Positions 16,720 to 26,075 of a stretch of DNA of 64,000 bases are shown piece after piece. Location of the stretch: NCBI GenBank assembly GCA_017399005.1, contig JAFQEO010000035.1:269393-333392 (forward strand). Direction: 5' to 3'. Made by a program: the position numbers and the translations under genes. Every line of letters starts with the position of its first letter. Position 1 is the stretch's first letter. Source of the DNA: Peptococcaceae bacterium (lineage in GTDB: Bacteria > Bacillota > Peptococcia > Peptococcales > Peptococcaceae). The notes below the pieces were generated by a model, which saw only the letters and a program-made list of their open reading frames with translations, was not told the DNA's origin and did no database searches.

Positions 16720-17529
16720 TTAAAATGCAATCTGCTGCGGTCTGCCCTGTTTAAACAGGGTGTAATGATGAAATCCGCATCGTTTCAGAAGCGCTTCCGC
16801 CGCATCAAAACCATAACCCAGATACTGTGGCACATGGGCATCGCTGCCGATGGTAACAATCTCGCCACCAAGCTGCCGGTACAGTTTCAAAACGGTCTCG
16901 TGGGGATGCGGATAGGTGAATCCTTTATAAAGGCTTCCGGTATTAACCTCAATCCCTTTGCCTTTGTCGATGAGGACTGTCAGCAGTTCTTTAAACACAT
17001 CGTAATAGTCCATCGGATTATAGAAGCGGTCTTTATTCGGGCCGTAACGAATCACATAGTCCAGATGACCGTATACATGGAAACAGTCCAGTGCCTTTGC
17101 ATTTTCCAGAATGGACAGAAAATATTCCTCATAAGCCTGCTTTTCGGTTTTGCCTTCATAATATTCGGCGTAGTACGGGTCCTGCCCGTGTACCAGATGG
17201 GACGAACCGATAATGAAATCAAATGGATAGCCCGACACATACTCGTTAATTTTATCGCTGATGTGTGCCATCAGGCCCATCTCTACACCGATGCGCAGCT
17301 CGATTTTATCAGCATACAGATTCTTCAGCTGTTCCAGACGGACGGTGTAATCCTCCCGTGGCAGCTGAAAATCTCTGCCGTCCTCGCCTACCGGGTAATC
17401 GAAATCGTGATGGTCTGTTAAGTAAAAATATTTGCGTCCCTGTGCAATGGCAGTTTCAATCATCTGTTCCACTGGTGTTTCGGCATCACTGGAAAAACAG
17501 GAATGTACATGGCAGTCAGCCAGAATCAT
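16720..17529 (-). CDS. hisK: Histidinol-phosphatase of the PHP family (HisK/HisJ type)
   Basis: The 269-residue protein has the complete PHP metal-binding set: DCHVHSCFSSD at the N-terminus, LTDHHDFD near 38-45, GVEMG near 82, GSSHLVHG near 108-115, HVYGHLDYV near 150, and GSDAHVPQYLG near 230. This is the pattern of HisK-type histidinol-phosphatases, which dephosphorylate histidinol phosphate in histidine synthesis. No other his genes lie here, and related PHP phosphoesterases exist, so the substrate is inferred. The start has GGGGAGTGAT upstream. Confidence 0.85.
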   Translation of the reverse strand: MILADCHVHSCFSSDAETPVEQMIETAIAQGRKYFYLTDHHDFDYPVGEDGRDFQLPREDYTVRLEQLKNLYADKIELRIGVEMGLMAHISDKINEYVSGYPFDFIIGSSHLVHGQDPYYAEYYEGKTEKQAYEEYFLSILENAKALDCFHVYGHLDYVIRYGPNKDRFYNPMDYYDVFKELLTVLIDKGKGIEVNTGSLYKGFTYPHPHETVLKLYRQLGGEIVTIGSDAHVPQYLGYGFDAAEALLKRCGFHHYTLFKQGRPQQIAF

Positions 17530-17535
17530 GCAGTA

Positions 17536-17823
17536 TCACTCCCCGATAAATTTTGCGATGGCAGTATCCAGCACATACTGTTCTTTGATGCCGCCCAGCT
17601 GTTGAAAGTGAGCGGTTTTTGTGTGCGCCTGCTGCGCTTCCACACTATCCCAGATTTCTACCAGCAGCACTTTGTCATCGGCCTGTGCCGCATAAAAGTA
17701 ATCGTACTGGCGGCAGCCTTCTTCCGCACGGGAAGCGGCATCAATACCGGCATCGGCAATGGCCTGCACAAAATTTTCCTTCTGCCCCGGTTTTACGGTA
17801 TAGGTTACATGTAAGATAAACAT
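17536..17823 (-). CDS. ABM-domain protein (putative quinol monooxygenase family)
   Basis: The 95-residue protein is a single antibiotic-biosynthesis-monooxygenase (ferredoxin-like) domain. FILHVTYTVKPGQKENFVQAI forms the first strand and helix, EGCRQYDYFYAA the second strand, and VLLVEIWDSVEAQQAHTKTAHF the conserved W-x-S/D-x-E/A-x-x-x-x-H block. YgiN-like members oxidise quinols, but most are uncharacterised. It lies in the tsa operon, 15 bases after tsaD. Confidence 0.85.
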   Translation of the reverse strand: MFILHVTYTVKPGQKENFVQAIADAGIDAASRAEEGCRQYDYFYAAQADDKVLLVEIWDSVEAQQAHTKTAHFQQLGGIKEQYVLDTAIAKFIGE

Positions 17824-17838
17824 GATATCACGCTCCTT

Positions 17839-18882
17839 TTACGCCTGTCCGCGTTCCATTAACAGTTTTTCAAACGAGAGATTCGGTACTGCATTCAAGG
17901 TTAAATCGGCATATTCCTGATTCACTGCTTTATAGTGGGCAGCAGCGCCAATCATAGCCGCATTGTCGGTACAGTACTGTACCGGAGGATAATATACCTG
18001 AATCCCTTTTGCTTCTGCGGCCTGCTGCAGCTGTTCGCGCAGAGTGCCGTTGGCAGCCACACCACCAGCCAGCAGAATCGTATTCACACCGTGCACTTCG
18101 GCTGCATGAACGGTTTTCTGTACCAGCACATCCAGCACAGCCTGCTGAAAACTGGCAGCCACATTGGCTGGCACAATTTCGTCGCCTTTCATTTTTGCCT
18201 TGTTCAGATAATTCAGAACTGCTGATTTAAGCCCGCTGAAACTAAAATCAAAGCTGTCATCGCCCATCCAGGCACGAGGCAGTTCAATAGCAGAAGCATC
18301 GCCCTCTTTTGCCAGTTTCTCTATCTGTGGACCGCCCGGATATGGCAGTCCGATAGCGCGAGCGATTTTATCGTAGGCTTCCCCGGCTGCATCGTCTTTT
18401 GTCTGCCCCAGTAACAGATACTGGCCATGGTCGGTAATTTTAATAATATTGGTGTGCCCGCCTGATACAACCAGACAGATTAATGGAAACTGCAACTCCT
18501 GATTTACCAGAAAATTAGCACAAATATGACCTTCAATATGATGCACGCCAATCAGCGGTTTGCCAGAGGCAAAGGCCAGCGCTTTTGCTGTTGCCACACC
18601 AACCAGCAGCGCCCCTACCAGCCCCGGGCCGTAGGTAACTGCAATGTGCGTGATATCATCCAGTGTAAGCTTTGCCTGATCCAGCGCTTCCTGCACCACA
18701 ATGTTAATCAGTTCCAGATGTTTGCGGGAGGCAATCTCCGGCACAACACCGCCATACCGGCGATGAATCTCAATCTGAGTGGAAACCACATTGGATAAAA
18801 TCTCATGTCCGTTTTTGATAACTGCCACAGCTGTTTCGTCACAGCTGGATTCCATCGCTAAAATAATGGTATCAGTTGTCAT
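17839..18882 (-). CDS. tsaD: tRNA N6-threonylcarbamoyladenosine synthase, TsaD
   Basis: The 347-residue ASKHA-fold protein starts with [15 protein letters not shown] and has the [14 protein letters not shown] metal site (two His in HxxEGH-type spacing near residues 109-114), SGGHTNI (phosphate loop) and [13 protein letters not shown] near 270. TsaD joins the threonylcarbamoyl group to A37 of ANN-reading tRNAs, acting with TsaB and TsaE, both encoded just upstream. Its start overlaps the rimI end by 11 bases; GGAGG lies 9 bases before the ATG. Confidence 0.97.
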   Translation of the reverse strand: MTTDTIILAMESSCDETAVAVIKNGHEILSNVVSTQIEIHRRYGGVVPEIASRKHLELINIVVQEALDQAKLTLDDITHIAVTYGPGLVGALLVGVATAKALAFASGKPLIGVHHIEGHICANFLVNQELQFPLICLVVSGGHTNIIKITDHGQYLLLGQTKDDAAGEAYDKIARAIGLPYPGGPQIEKLAKEGDASAIELPRAWMGDDSFDFSFSGLKSAVLNYLNKAKMKGDEIVPANVAASFQQAVLDVLVQKTVHAAEVHGVNTILLAGGVAANGTLREQLQQAAEAKGIQVYYPPVQYCTDNAAMIGAAAHYKAVNQEYADLTLNAVPNLSFEKLLMERGQA

Positions 18883-19378
18883 AGGTATCGGCCTCCTCCT
18901 GTTTTCTGGCGCGATACCACATTATCAGGGCATCTTCGCCATTATCTTCATAATATTTGGGACGTACACCCTCCACTGCAAAGCCCAGTTTTGTGTATAA
19001 ACCCTGAGCGGCCAGATTGGAACGGCGCACTTCCAATGTCATAGAATTCATTCCTTCTGATGCGGCCAGCTGCATCATCTGTTGCATCAGATAGGTGGCG
19101 GCTTTTCTGCCGCGCCAGTCGGGATGTACCGCCACGTTAGTGATATGTCCCTCGTCAAAGATTTTCCAGTAGCCCGCATAGGCAATCACATGCCCTGGCT
19201 GCTGTTTATCCAGCAACACCACATAGCGTGCCATCGGATTTATCAGTTCATCGTGAAACATACGCTCAGTCCATGGCACTGCAAAACTGCGGTTCTCCAC
19301 CTCACAGACCCCGGCAATATGCTTCGGCTCCATCAGACACACGAAGACTTCATCTGCGATGCTTGACGCGCTTCCCAT
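18872..19378 (-). CDS. rimI: Ribosomal protein S18-alanine N-acetyltransferase, RimI
   Basis: The 168-residue GNAT protein has [19 protein letters not shown] (pyrophosphate-binding motif A, with R-G-R-K-A), [18 protein letters not shown] (the hallmark N-x-x-A-x-x-L-Y-x-x-x-G-F of RimI) and [15 protein letters not shown]. RimI acetylates the N-terminus of S18 and is commonly clustered with tsaB and tsaD. I keep the ATG at 19378 since it follows GGAGG and supplies the first beta strand; it overlaps tsaB by 46 bases. A later ATG (19333) would overlap the tsaB stop as TGATG but lose that strand. Confidence 0.93.
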   Translation of the reverse strand: MGSASSIADEVFVCLMEPKHIAGVCEVENRSFAVPWTERMFHDELINPMARYVVLLDKQQPGHVIAYAGYWKIFDEGHITNVAVHPDWRGRKAATYLMQQMMQLAASEGMNSMTLEVRRSNLAAQGLYTKLGFAVEGVRPKYYEDNGEDALIMWYRARKQEEADTYDN

Positions 19379-20058
19379 TGCACTTCCGCCTCCGATTTTC
19401 GAATATAAATCAGCTCTGCCTGATACAAATCATCAAACTGCTGCTGTTCTGCCCTTCTGGCTGCCAGCATTGCCAGCGCACCGGCTCTCGGCAGAATCTG
19501 GTGGCCATCAGCAAAGCGGCAGCGATCACCTAAAAGCCGAGCAAACACATCACCGAAAGCAGCAACACCGTCACCTACAAACCACACATCCTCATCCAGT
19601 GCTTTCAGCTGTTCTGCCAGCTGTTCCACTGCAATGGCCTGATAATCACTGAGTCGTTCCATACCATCACGACCACTGCGATAAATAGCTGTGTATACCT
19701 GTTTTTTCTGTGCATTCATAATCGGGCATACAATGCCTGGATAATGTACCAGATTTTCCGCCAGACAATCTAATGTCGGCACTGCAATCAGCTGTTTATC
19801 TGCACCCTGTGCCAGCCCTTTGGCAGTTGCCATCCCGATACGCAGTCCGGTAAAAGAACCAGGCCCCTGGGTTACTGCAATAGCATCCAGGTCTTTTACA
19901 GTCAGCTCCAGCTCATCCAGCAACTGCTGTACCAGCGGCATCAGTTTTTCTGAATGGGTGTTTTTTGTATTTAACGTAATTTCGCCAAGCAGTTCTCTCC
20001 CGCTGGAAACGGCAATGCCTGCAACCGGCGTAGAACTATCGATACTTAGAATAATCAC
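19333..20058 (-). CDS. tsaB: tRNA threonylcarbamoyladenosine modification protein TsaB
   Basis: The 241-residue protein begins ILSIDSSTPVAGIAV and has the diagnostic TQGPGSFTGLRIGMATAKGLA near 64-84. TsaB is the inactive ASKHA partner of TsaD needed for t6A synthesis. Translation starts at a GTG (20058) after GAGGAG, within the last 23 bases of tsaE, showing tight coupling. Confidence 0.96.
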   Translation of the reverse strand: MIILSIDSSTPVAGIAVSSGRELLGEITLNTKNTHSEKLMPLVQQLLDELELTVKDLDAIAVTQGPGSFTGLRIGMATAKGLAQGADKQLIAVPTLDCLAENLVHYPGIVCPIMNAQKKQVYTAIYRSGRDGMERLSDYQAIAVEQLAEQLKALDEDVWFVGDGVAAFGDVFARLLGDRCRFADGHQILPRAGALAMLAARRAEQQQFDDLYQAELIYIRKSEAEVQWEARQASQMKSSCV

Positions 20059-20512
20059 AGCCTGTCAACTCCTCTATTAAATGCTCATAACGGGCACCAT
20101 GGGGTGCAAAACGAAGCTCTCTGCCTTCCGGTACAACGGAAATCTCCATACCCAGATATTCATCAGGCAACAGAGGTTCAATAATCTGTGCCCACTCTAC
20201 AACAGTGACACCTTCACCGTAAAAATATTCCTCATAACCCAGATCATACATCTCTTCCGGCTGTTTCAAACGGTATACATCCATATGATACAATGGCAGC
20301 CGACCCGATTCGTATTCATGAATAATGGTAAAGGTCGGGCTTACAATCTCTTCCGTTACCGCAAGACCCCGAGCCAGCCCTTGCGTCAGCAGGGTTTTAC
20401 CTGCACCCAGATCGCCGTCCAATGCAATAAAATCACCAGATTCCACTAACTGAGCCATACGTTCACCCAGATACTCCAGTTCCTGCGGTGTCTTTGTAAT
20501 AATCTTAATCAT
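20036..20512 (-). CDS. tsaE: tRNA threonylcarbamoyladenosine ATPase TsaE
   Basis: The 158-residue P-loop ATPase has GDLGAGKT (33-40), VSPTFTIIHEYE and YHMDVYRL, and the WAQIIEPLLP region, all standard for TsaE (YjeE). TsaE powers the TsaBD complex. I chose the ATG at 20512, with GAGGGG 10 bases upstream; an ATG three codons earlier is too close to that site. It is the first gene of the operon; the 140 bases between it and the tRNA terminator have no promoter I can assign with confidence. Confidence 0.95.
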   Translation of the reverse strand: MIKIITKTPQELEYLGERMAQLVESGDFIALDGDLGAGKTLLTQGLARGLAVTEEIVSPTFTIIHEYESGRLPLYHMDVYRLKQPEEMYDLGYEEYFYGEGVTVVEWAQIIEPLLPDEYLGMEISVVPEGRELRFAPHGARYEHLIEELTGCDYSKYR

Positions 20513-20648
20513 CGCATTCATTCCCCTCGGAAAATCAGATTTCAACAATATGAACTGTCATCATGAACTGTCATCACAATCTATCTTTCAGCTTTCCCAT
20601 ACAGGAAATTTTTATACAAACCAGCCACTTTGCAAAAGTCGCAGATAA

Positions 20649-20679
20649 AAGAAAAATGGTGTCGCAAGTGCGACACCAT
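20649..20679 (-). terminator. Terminator of the tRNA operon
   Basis: A perfect inverted repeat (ATGGTGTCGCA / TGCGACACCAT, 20656-20679) is followed on the minus strand by a T-rich run. It lies eight bases after the tRNA-Val gene. Confidence 0.88.
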
Positions 20680-20686
20680 TCTCTAA

Positions 20687-20759
20687 TGGGAGTTGACGGG
20701 ATCGAACCGCCGACATCCTGCTTGTAAGGCAGACGCTCTCCCAGCTGAGCTAAACTCCC
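20687..20759 (-). tRNA. tRNA-Val (anticodon TAC)
   Basis: The 73-base gene folds as a full cloverleaf: acceptor GGGAGTT/AACTCCC, anticodon loop CTTACAA (TAC) and GGCGG-TTCGATC-CCGTC T-arm. The 3' CCA is not encoded. It is the last of three tRNA genes. The valS T-box in this window carries the matching GUA specifier. Confidence 0.97.
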
Positions 20760-20765
20760 GGGTAA

Positions 20766-20839
20766 TGACATGTACGGGATTCGAACCCGTGAATGCCAGC
20801 GTGAAAGGCTGGTGAGTTAAGCCCCTTCTCCAACATGCC
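20766..20839 (-). tRNA. tRNA-Glu (anticodon TTC)
   Basis: The 74-base gene has acceptor GGCATGT/ACATGTC, anticodon stem CCAGC/GCTGG with loop CTTTCAC (TTC), and T-arm ACGGG-TTCGAAT-CCCGT. No CCA is encoded. It is the middle gene of the cluster. Confidence 0.96.
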
Positions 20840-20862
20840 ATACAGTGTATTAACGAATATAA

Positions 20863-20935
20863 TGGGCCCACTTGGTTTCGAACCAAGGACCGGCCGGTTA
20901 TGAGCCGGCTGCTCTAACCCCTGAGCTATAGGCCC
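20863..20935 (-). tRNA. tRNA with CAT anticodon, probably Ile2 (lysidine-modified)
   Basis: The 73-base gene has acceptor GGGCCTA/TGGGCCC-type pairing and anticodon loop CTCATAA (CAT). The GGCTCATAACC anticodon arm closely resembles Firmicutes tRNA-Ile2, whose C34 becomes lysidine, rather than elongator tRNA-Met; it lacks initiator features. It is first in the three-gene cluster. Confidence 0.85.
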
Positions 20936-20969
20936 GCGAGGTTTCTCCCCTTGTTCAGGAGCCTTTATT

Positions 20970-20998
20970 ATTATATTTTAACCAGCCTGCAAAGTCAA
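20970..20998 (-). promoter_or_regulatory. Promoter of the tRNA operon
   Basis: TTGACT (20998-20993), a 17-base spacer and TATAAT (20975-20970) on the minus strand, about 35 bases before the first tRNA. Confidence 0.85.
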
Positions 20999-21018
20999 GC
21001 CCTTTTTCATGAATTTGT

Positions 21019-21079
21019 AAAAAAACTTATACTGCCGCTTCAGACGATAAATCGGAGTTCTCATCCGAAACGGCAGTAT
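21019..21079 (-). terminator. Terminator of the dnaG-rpoD operon
   Basis: A long interrupted stem (ATACTGCCG / CGGCAGTAT at its base) is followed on the minus strand by seven T residues. T residues on the plus side may make it bidirectional. Confidence 0.82.
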
Positions 21080-21099
21080 CGTTTTTTATGGACTTCTGA

Positions 21100-22275
21100 T
21101 TAATCCAGATAATCTTTCAATTTACGGCTTCTGCTTGGATGGCGCAGTTTGCGCAGCGCTTTTGCTTCAATCTGACGGATACGTTCACGGGTTACACCAA
21201 ATTCCTGACCAACTTCCTCCAGAGTTCTGGAGCGACCATCATCCAGACCGAAACGCAAACGCAATACTTTTTCCTCACGCGGTGTCAGAGTATCCAGAAC
21301 ACTTTCCAGCTGTTCTTTTAATAAAATGTAAGATGCCGCTTCTGCAGGTGCAGGTGCATCTTCATCCTCGATGAAGTCACCCAGATGGCTGTCTTCCTCT
21401 TCCCCGATTGGAGTTTCCAGCGATACAGGTTCCTGAGCAACTTTCTGAATTTCACGCACACGTTCTACCGGAATTTCCATAGCAGCAGCAATTTCTTCCG
21501 GTGATGGATCACGGCCCAGTTCCTGAAGCAATTGACGGGAAACGCGAATCAGTTTATTGATGGTTTCCACCATATGAACCGGAATACGAATGGTTCTCGC
21601 CTGATCTGCAATAGCACGTGTAATCGCCTGACGAATCCACCAGGTTGCATAAGTACTGAATTTAAAGCCTTTGCCATAATCAAATTTTTCTACCGCTTTA
21701 ATTAAGCCAAGATTACCTTCCTGAATCAGATCCAGAAACAGCATACCACGGCCTACGTAGCGTTTTGCAATACTTACTACCAGACGCAGATTGGCTTCTG
21801 CCAGTTTTTTCTTAGCTTCCTCGTCACCCTGCTCCATACGTTTTGCCAGTTCGACTTCCTCTTCGGCACTCAGAAGAGGAACGCGGCCGATTTCTTTCAG
21901 ATACATACGTACCGGGTCATCAATGCCAACACCTTCTGGAACACTTAAGTCCAAATCAAGAACTTCTTCTTCCAGATCTTCCGGCGGAACATCATCCTCC
22001 AGACTGGATACAGCCATCAGGCTGTCATCCGTTTCCAGCAGAGTGATTTCCATATCATCTTCGTCAAGATCTTCTTTGTCGGGATCTAAATCTGTATGCA
22101 CCAGTTTAATGCCCATGGCGCTAATCTGTTCATATATATCATCGATTTGTTCAGGGGAAAGCTCCGTGGTAGACAGGCTGTCCATAATTTCCTCATAAGA
22201 CAGCACCCCTTTTTCTTTCCCTTTGGCTAGCAGCTGCTTGATTTTTTCTTTTTCATTCTGAATCTCCATGCTCAT
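21100..22275 (-). CDS. rpoD: Primary sigma factor RpoD (sigma-A)
   Basis: The 391-residue protein has a short acidic region 1, region 1.2 ([17 protein letters not shown]), region 2 with the -10-reading [21 protein letters not shown], region 3 ([14 protein letters not shown]) and region 4 with [20 protein letters not shown], all nearly invariant for housekeeping sigma factors. Its length matches Firmicutes sigma-A (about 370-390). It follows dnaG by 3 bases, the conserved macromolecular-synthesis order. GGGGGA lies upstream of the ATG. Confidence 0.98.
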   Translation of the reverse strand: MSMEIQNEKEKIKQLLAKGKEKGVLSYEEIMDSLSTTELSPEQIDDIYEQISAMGIKLVHTDLDPDKEDLDEDDMEITLLETDDSLMAVSSLEDDVPPEDLEEEVLDLDLSVPEGVGIDDPVRMYLKEIGRVPLLSAEEEVELAKRMEQGDEEAKKKLAEANLRLVVSIAKRYVGRGMLFLDLIQEGNLGLIKAVEKFDYGKGFKFSTYATWWIRQAITRAIADQARTIRIPVHMVETINKLIRVSRQLLQELGRDPSPEEIAAAMEIPVERVREIQKVAQEPVSLETPIGEEEDSHLGDFIEDEDAPAPAEAASYILLKEQLESVLDTLTPREEKVLRLRFGLDDGRSRTLEEVGQEFGVTRERIRQIEAKALRKLRHPSRSRKLKDYLD

Positions 22276-22278
22276 CTG

Positions 22279-24093
22279 CTATTCCCCCTTCCTCGATGTT
22301 TCCAGTTCTTTTTTCTCGCGTCGAATGTTGTCCAGTTTCTGCAGTATTTCATGCATGTTCCCTGTTTCCCCCACTTTTGTATTTTCTGTCAGCCTCTGAC
22401 TTAACCGCTGATATTCCTGATCCAGGCGTTCTGCTTTCAATTGCCACAGTGCATTGTTCATCGTTTTTTCCTGATCTGTAATATACAGCTCGTCCATCAG
22501 CAGATTGGCTAACAGCTGCCCTTTGTCCTGACCGATTCCAGCACTGTCCACCTTACCACAGCGCCGAATACTCGACTGAAACTCCTGATACAATTCTGCC
22601 GCCGGGCTGTCAAACAGCGATACGCCGCCGTAGCTTTCCACCAGTTCCAGCAAATCAGGCCGGTCAAACAGAATATGCAGTATATTTTTTTCTATTTTGC
22701 TTTCTATATTCCCTGCTTTCTGCTCAGTTTCCTGCACAGAAACAGAAGCTTCCTCTTCTTTTCTGCCCGGTTCTGCCGCGGCATCACTGCTTTTACGCAA
22801 CTCGTCCCAGACGGCCTTCTCACTAACCTGCAGACGGATACTAATCTCCCGTATAGCCGTTTCACGAGCCACTGCGCTCTGCATTTTCCGTAAATCCGGC
22901 AGCAACATGGAAACCACTTTCATTTTACCGGTAATGGTATCCGTATTAGTTGTTTCCATAAATCTGGCAATTTTATACATAATCAGCTCTTGAGCCTCTT
23001 TAATCAGCCGCTCAAACGCTTCTTTTCCATATTTCTTCAAATACTCATCCGGGTCTGCCTGGTCCGGAATCTGGATTACCCGGGCGGTACAGCCCAGATC
23101 TGACAGAATATCCAGACAGCGCATGGTGGCTTTAATGCCTGCCGCATCACCGTCAAAGGAAATTCCCATCTGATAGGTGTTTCGCATCAGTAGCCTGCCC
23201 TGTTCCGGTGTAAAGGCCGTACCTAATGGCGCTACCGCATTGGTGATACCATACTGATGACAGCTGATAACATCCATATAGCCTTCTACAATAATAGCCT
23301 GGTCGGCATTACGGATTCCCGTACGTGCCAGATGCAGACCATACAGATTACGGCTCTTATGAAACAGCGGTGTATCCGGTGAATTCAGATATTTCTGCGG
23401 GCTGGCGTCTTTATCAATAATGCGGCCGCCAAAGGCAATCACATTCCCTTTCTCGTCACCAATCGGAAACATCAGTCTCTGCCGGAACCGGTCAATATAC
23501 TGACCATTTTTGCGACTCTCGCTTATTAATCCTAAATCCAGCATCTCCTGATTACTAACACCGCGTTTCTTCAGCGCCTGATACAGACTGTCCCATCCGG
23601 GCGGCGTTGCCCCCAGCTGGAACTTCTCAATAATCTCATCGCTGATCTGTCGTCTTTTCAGATATTCCCGGTACGGTTTACCCTGCTGACTTTCCATCAG
23701 CACTTTATGATAGTATCTGGCCGCAAAATCATTAATCTGCAGATAGCGTTTTCGCTGTTCCATTTTTTTGCGCTGTTCGGCAGTCATTTCTTTCTCCGGC
23801 AGAGGCACATTGGCACGCTTTGCCAGTTTCTCTACCGCTTCCAGAAATGAAATTCCCTCAATATCCATAATAAAGCGGAATACATTGCCGCCTTTCCCGC
23901 AACCGAAACAGTGGAAAATCTGTTTGCCCGGCGAAACAGAAAACGACGGTGTCTTCTCATTATGAAACGGACAAAGACCCTGATAGTTGCTGCCTCTCCG
24001 TTTCAGCGGCACATATTCATTAATTACAGAAACGATATCACACCGGGCGGCAATCTCGTCCAGAACTTCCTGCGGTATGTATCCAGTCGACAT
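22279..24093 (-). CDS. dnaG: DNA primase DnaG
   Basis: The 604-residue protein has the CHC2 zinc finger (LCPFHNEKTPSFSVSP ... HCFGCGKGGNVF), a TOPRIM core (IIVEGYMDVISCHQYG; FDGDAAG) and a C-terminal helicase-binding domain. It makes RNA primers for replication. The start is ambiguous among GTG 24102, ATG 24099 and ATG 24093, with only a weak GGGTGAT site; I use 24093, which gives the usual MSTGYIP N-terminus. It is cotranscribed with rpoD. Confidence 0.97.
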   Translation of the reverse strand: MSTGYIPQEVLDEIAARCDIVSVINEYVPLKRRGSNYQGLCPFHNEKTPSFSVSPGKQIFHCFGCGKGGNVFRFIMDIEGISFLEAVEKLAKRANVPLPEKEMTAEQRKKMEQRKRYLQINDFAARYYHKVLMESQQGKPYREYLKRRQISDEIIEKFQLGATPPGWDSLYQALKKRGVSNQEMLDLGLISESRKNGQYIDRFRQRLMFPIGDEKGNVIAFGGRIIDKDASPQKYLNSPDTPLFHKSRNLYGLHLARTGIRNADQAIIVEGYMDVISCHQYGITNAVAPLGTAFTPEQGRLLMRNTYQMGISFDGDAAGIKATMRCLDILSDLGCTARVIQIPDQADPDEYLKKYGKEAFERLIKEAQELIMYKIARFMETTNTDTITGKMKVVSMLLPDLRKMQSAVARETAIREISIRLQVSEKAVWDELRKSSDAAAEPGRKEEEASVSVQETEQKAGNIESKIEKNILHILFDRPDLLELVESYGGVSLFDSPAAELYQEFQSSIRRCGKVDSAGIGQDKGQLLANLLMDELYITDQEKTMNNALWQLKAERLDQEYQRLSQRLTENTKVGETGNMHEILQKLDNIRREKKELETSRKGE

Positions 24094-24200
24094 AATCATC
24101 ACCCGAATTTCATTTATCTTGCTTATAATTCTCTAAAAAAGACGAATTTCCTCTTTTTTTCGAAAATAAATTATTTTTATAAATTCTATTCTTTTATCAA

Positions 24201-25253
24201 TTACAGTGTTTGAATAAAAGAGCGTGGAATTGTAATCTCTTTAAACAGTGCAATACAGTAGGCATCAGACATACCAGAAATATAATCACAGACTCCCTGC
24301 CGGATCCCTTCCTCCTGGACAATCTGCTGATATAATTGCGGCATCTGTTCTGGATGTTCCAGATAGTGGTCAAACAGATAATTCACCACCAGTGCTGCCC
24401 GTTCACGCTCCATAGCACAGACATCACCCTTGTAGATATTGTCAAACATGAAGGCACGCAGTCCTTTTAAAGCTTCGTCTACATCTTCCGTAAAACAGAG
24501 CCGTATATCTTCTCTACTGCTAGTCTGTTCCATCATTACACGTGCATGCGTCACCAGATTGGTCACCAGTGTGGTGATGCGGTCACCATGACTGTGACCC
24601 AGCACATCGGTATACTGACGCGGCAGGTCATCCTCTTTTAAAATACCGGCACGGATACTGTCATCAATATCGTGCTGCACATAGGCAATTTTATCGCTAA
24701 ACCGTATAATCTGACCTTCCAGTGTGGATGCACATGCCTGTGCCGAACCATAACCGCTGTGATACAGCACACCATCCAGTACTTCTCTGGAAATGTTGAG
24801 CCCGGGCTGGCCTTTGTGCCGCTCCAGTTTCTCTAATACTCTTACACTGTTCACATTATGTTTAAACCCTTCCGGCATCCGCTCGTTCAATACTTCCTCA
24901 CCGGTATGAGCAAACGGGGTATGCCCCACATCGTGGGCAAGTGCAATCGCCTCGATTAAATCCTCGTTAAGCCGCAGCGCCTTGCCGATTGTTTTAGCAA
25001 TCTGGTTCACTTCCAGTGTATGCGTCAGCCGGGTGCGATAATGATCACCAGACGGTGTGATATACACCTGTGTTTTCTGATTAAGCCGTCGAAAGGCTTT
25101 TGAATGGATAATCCGGTCACGATCCCGCATAAAGCAGGTACGCAAATCATCCGGCTCCTCTGGCTGTTTCCGCCCGGCACTCTCTGCCGACAGCACTGCC
25201 AGCGGCGACAGCTGCATCCGTTCCCAGTTTTCTAATTCTTCCCGCATCCGCAT
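24201..25253 (-). CDS. dgt: Deoxyguanosinetriphosphate triphosphohydrolase-like HD protein
   Basis: The 350-residue protein has the dGTPase N-terminal signature (CFMRDRDRIIHSKAFRRL-N-KTQV) and the HD motif set: RTRLTHTLEV, IALAHDVGHTPFAHTGEE, and later RFSDKIAYVQHDID. It cleaves dNTPs to deoxynucleosides and tripolyphosphate and helps set dNTP pools; it sits next to dnaG as in related genomes. I start at ATG 25253 (after AGAGGGTG) rather than at a GTG three codons upstream. Confidence 0.93.
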   Translation of the reverse strand: MRMREELENWERMQLSPLAVLSAESAGRKQPEEPDDLRTCFMRDRDRIIHSKAFRRLNQKTQVYITPSGDHYRTRLTHTLEVNQIAKTIGKALRLNEDLIEAIALAHDVGHTPFAHTGEEVLNERMPEGFKHNVNSVRVLEKLERHKGQPGLNISREVLDGVLYHSGYGSAQACASTLEGQIIRFSDKIAYVQHDIDDSIRAGILKEDDLPRQYTDVLGHSHGDRITTLVTNLVTHARVMMEQTSSREDIRLCFTEDVDEALKGLRAFMFDNIYKGDVCAMERERAALVVNYLFDHYLEHPEQMPQLYQQIVQEEGIRQGVCDYISGMSDAYCIALFKEITIPRSFIQTL

Positions 25254-25352
25254 AGCAAACACCCTCTTTTCCTGTCATCCAATGTTCCTGTCAGACTGCA
25301 TCCATTTTAGAATCCGCTCTTTAAAAATGTGTTATCTTTATTGTATTCGCAC

Positions 25353-25402
25353 AAAAAAAGGATTCTCCTGCTTCTCTCAACAGAAAAAAGCAAAAAGAAT
25401 CC
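25353..25402 (-). terminator. Terminator of the asnS-yajQ-ccpN operon
   Basis: GGATTCT and AGAATCC arms enclose a long loop with further pairing (GCTT/AAGC), followed on the minus strand by seven T residues. Confidence 0.7.
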
Positions 25403-25431
25403 ATAAAAGCGCCATTATACGCAATATTTTA

Positions 25432-26058
25432 TCAGTTCTGATTTCCCAGTGCCACAAAAGCCTTTGCCACATTGGTCTTTGTTACACGGCCAACCACTTT
25501 TAAGCGGCCCTTCTCGGTTTTCTGTACAACCGGCATCCCGTCAATCTGGTGTTCAATCATGCGTTTTGCCACTTCCCAGAGGCTTTCTTCCTCATACGCC
25601 ACCACGATATTCGGCATACGGGTCATAATTACACCAATCGGCAGCTGGTTAATATCCGCCTTGCCGATGGCAATTTTCAGCATATCTTTGCGAGAGCTAA
25701 TACCTTCCAGTTCCTGCTGGTCGTTTACTACGAACAGTGTCCCCACATCCTCAACAAACATGGTCACAATGCCATTGTATACAGACGTACTTTCATCTAC
25801 AGTTACCGGTACCGATTGATAATCAGCTACTTTCAGTTCGTTCATCTGCTCATACAGACTAAACGGGTTCTGTTCACCCTTGTAATAGTAACCAACACGC
25901 GGACGTGCCTCCAGAAGACCAATCTGAGTCAGAAATGCCAGATCGGGACGCAGAGACGCACGGGTCAGATTCAGCATTTCTGCCACTTTCTCCCCGGTAA
26001 TCGGGCCCTGTTCTTTTACAATTTCTACGATTTTTTCCTGACGTTCATTCAGCTGCAT
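25432..26058 (-). CDS. ccpN: CcpN-like HTH/CBS-domain transcriptional repressor
   Basis: The 208-residue protein combines an N-terminal winged helix-turn-helix (ERQEKIVEIVKEQGPITGEKV...LTRASLRPDLAFL, residues 5-45) with two CBS domains (about 75-130 and 140-200). This is the layout of CcpN, which senses ATP/ADP through the CBS pair and represses gluconeogenic genes in Bacillus. Here it is the third gene after asnS and yajQ, so its targets may differ. AGGAGG precedes the start. Confidence 0.88.
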   Translation of the reverse strand: MQLNERQEKIVEIVKEQGPITGEKVAEMLNLTRASLRPDLAFLTQIGLLEARPRVGYYYKGEQNPFSLYEQMNELKVADYQSVPVTVDESTSVYNGIVTMFVEDVGTLFVVNDQQELEGISSRKDMLKIAIGKADINQLPIGVIMTRMPNIVVAYEEESLWEVAKRMIEHQIDGMPVVQKTEKGRLKVVGRVTKTNVAKAFVALGNQN

Positions 26059-26075
26059 TGTTGAGCCCTCCTGTC

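Noticed and set aside
20574..20886. Short minus-strand frames of 65-67 residues
   Set aside because: They overlap the three tRNA genes and their terminator.
20863..20935. Reading the CAT tRNA as initiator or elongator tRNA-Met
   Set aside because: The anticodon arm and acceptor resemble tRNA-Ile2, and initiator-specific features (three G-C pairs in the anticodon stem, unpaired first base) are missing.
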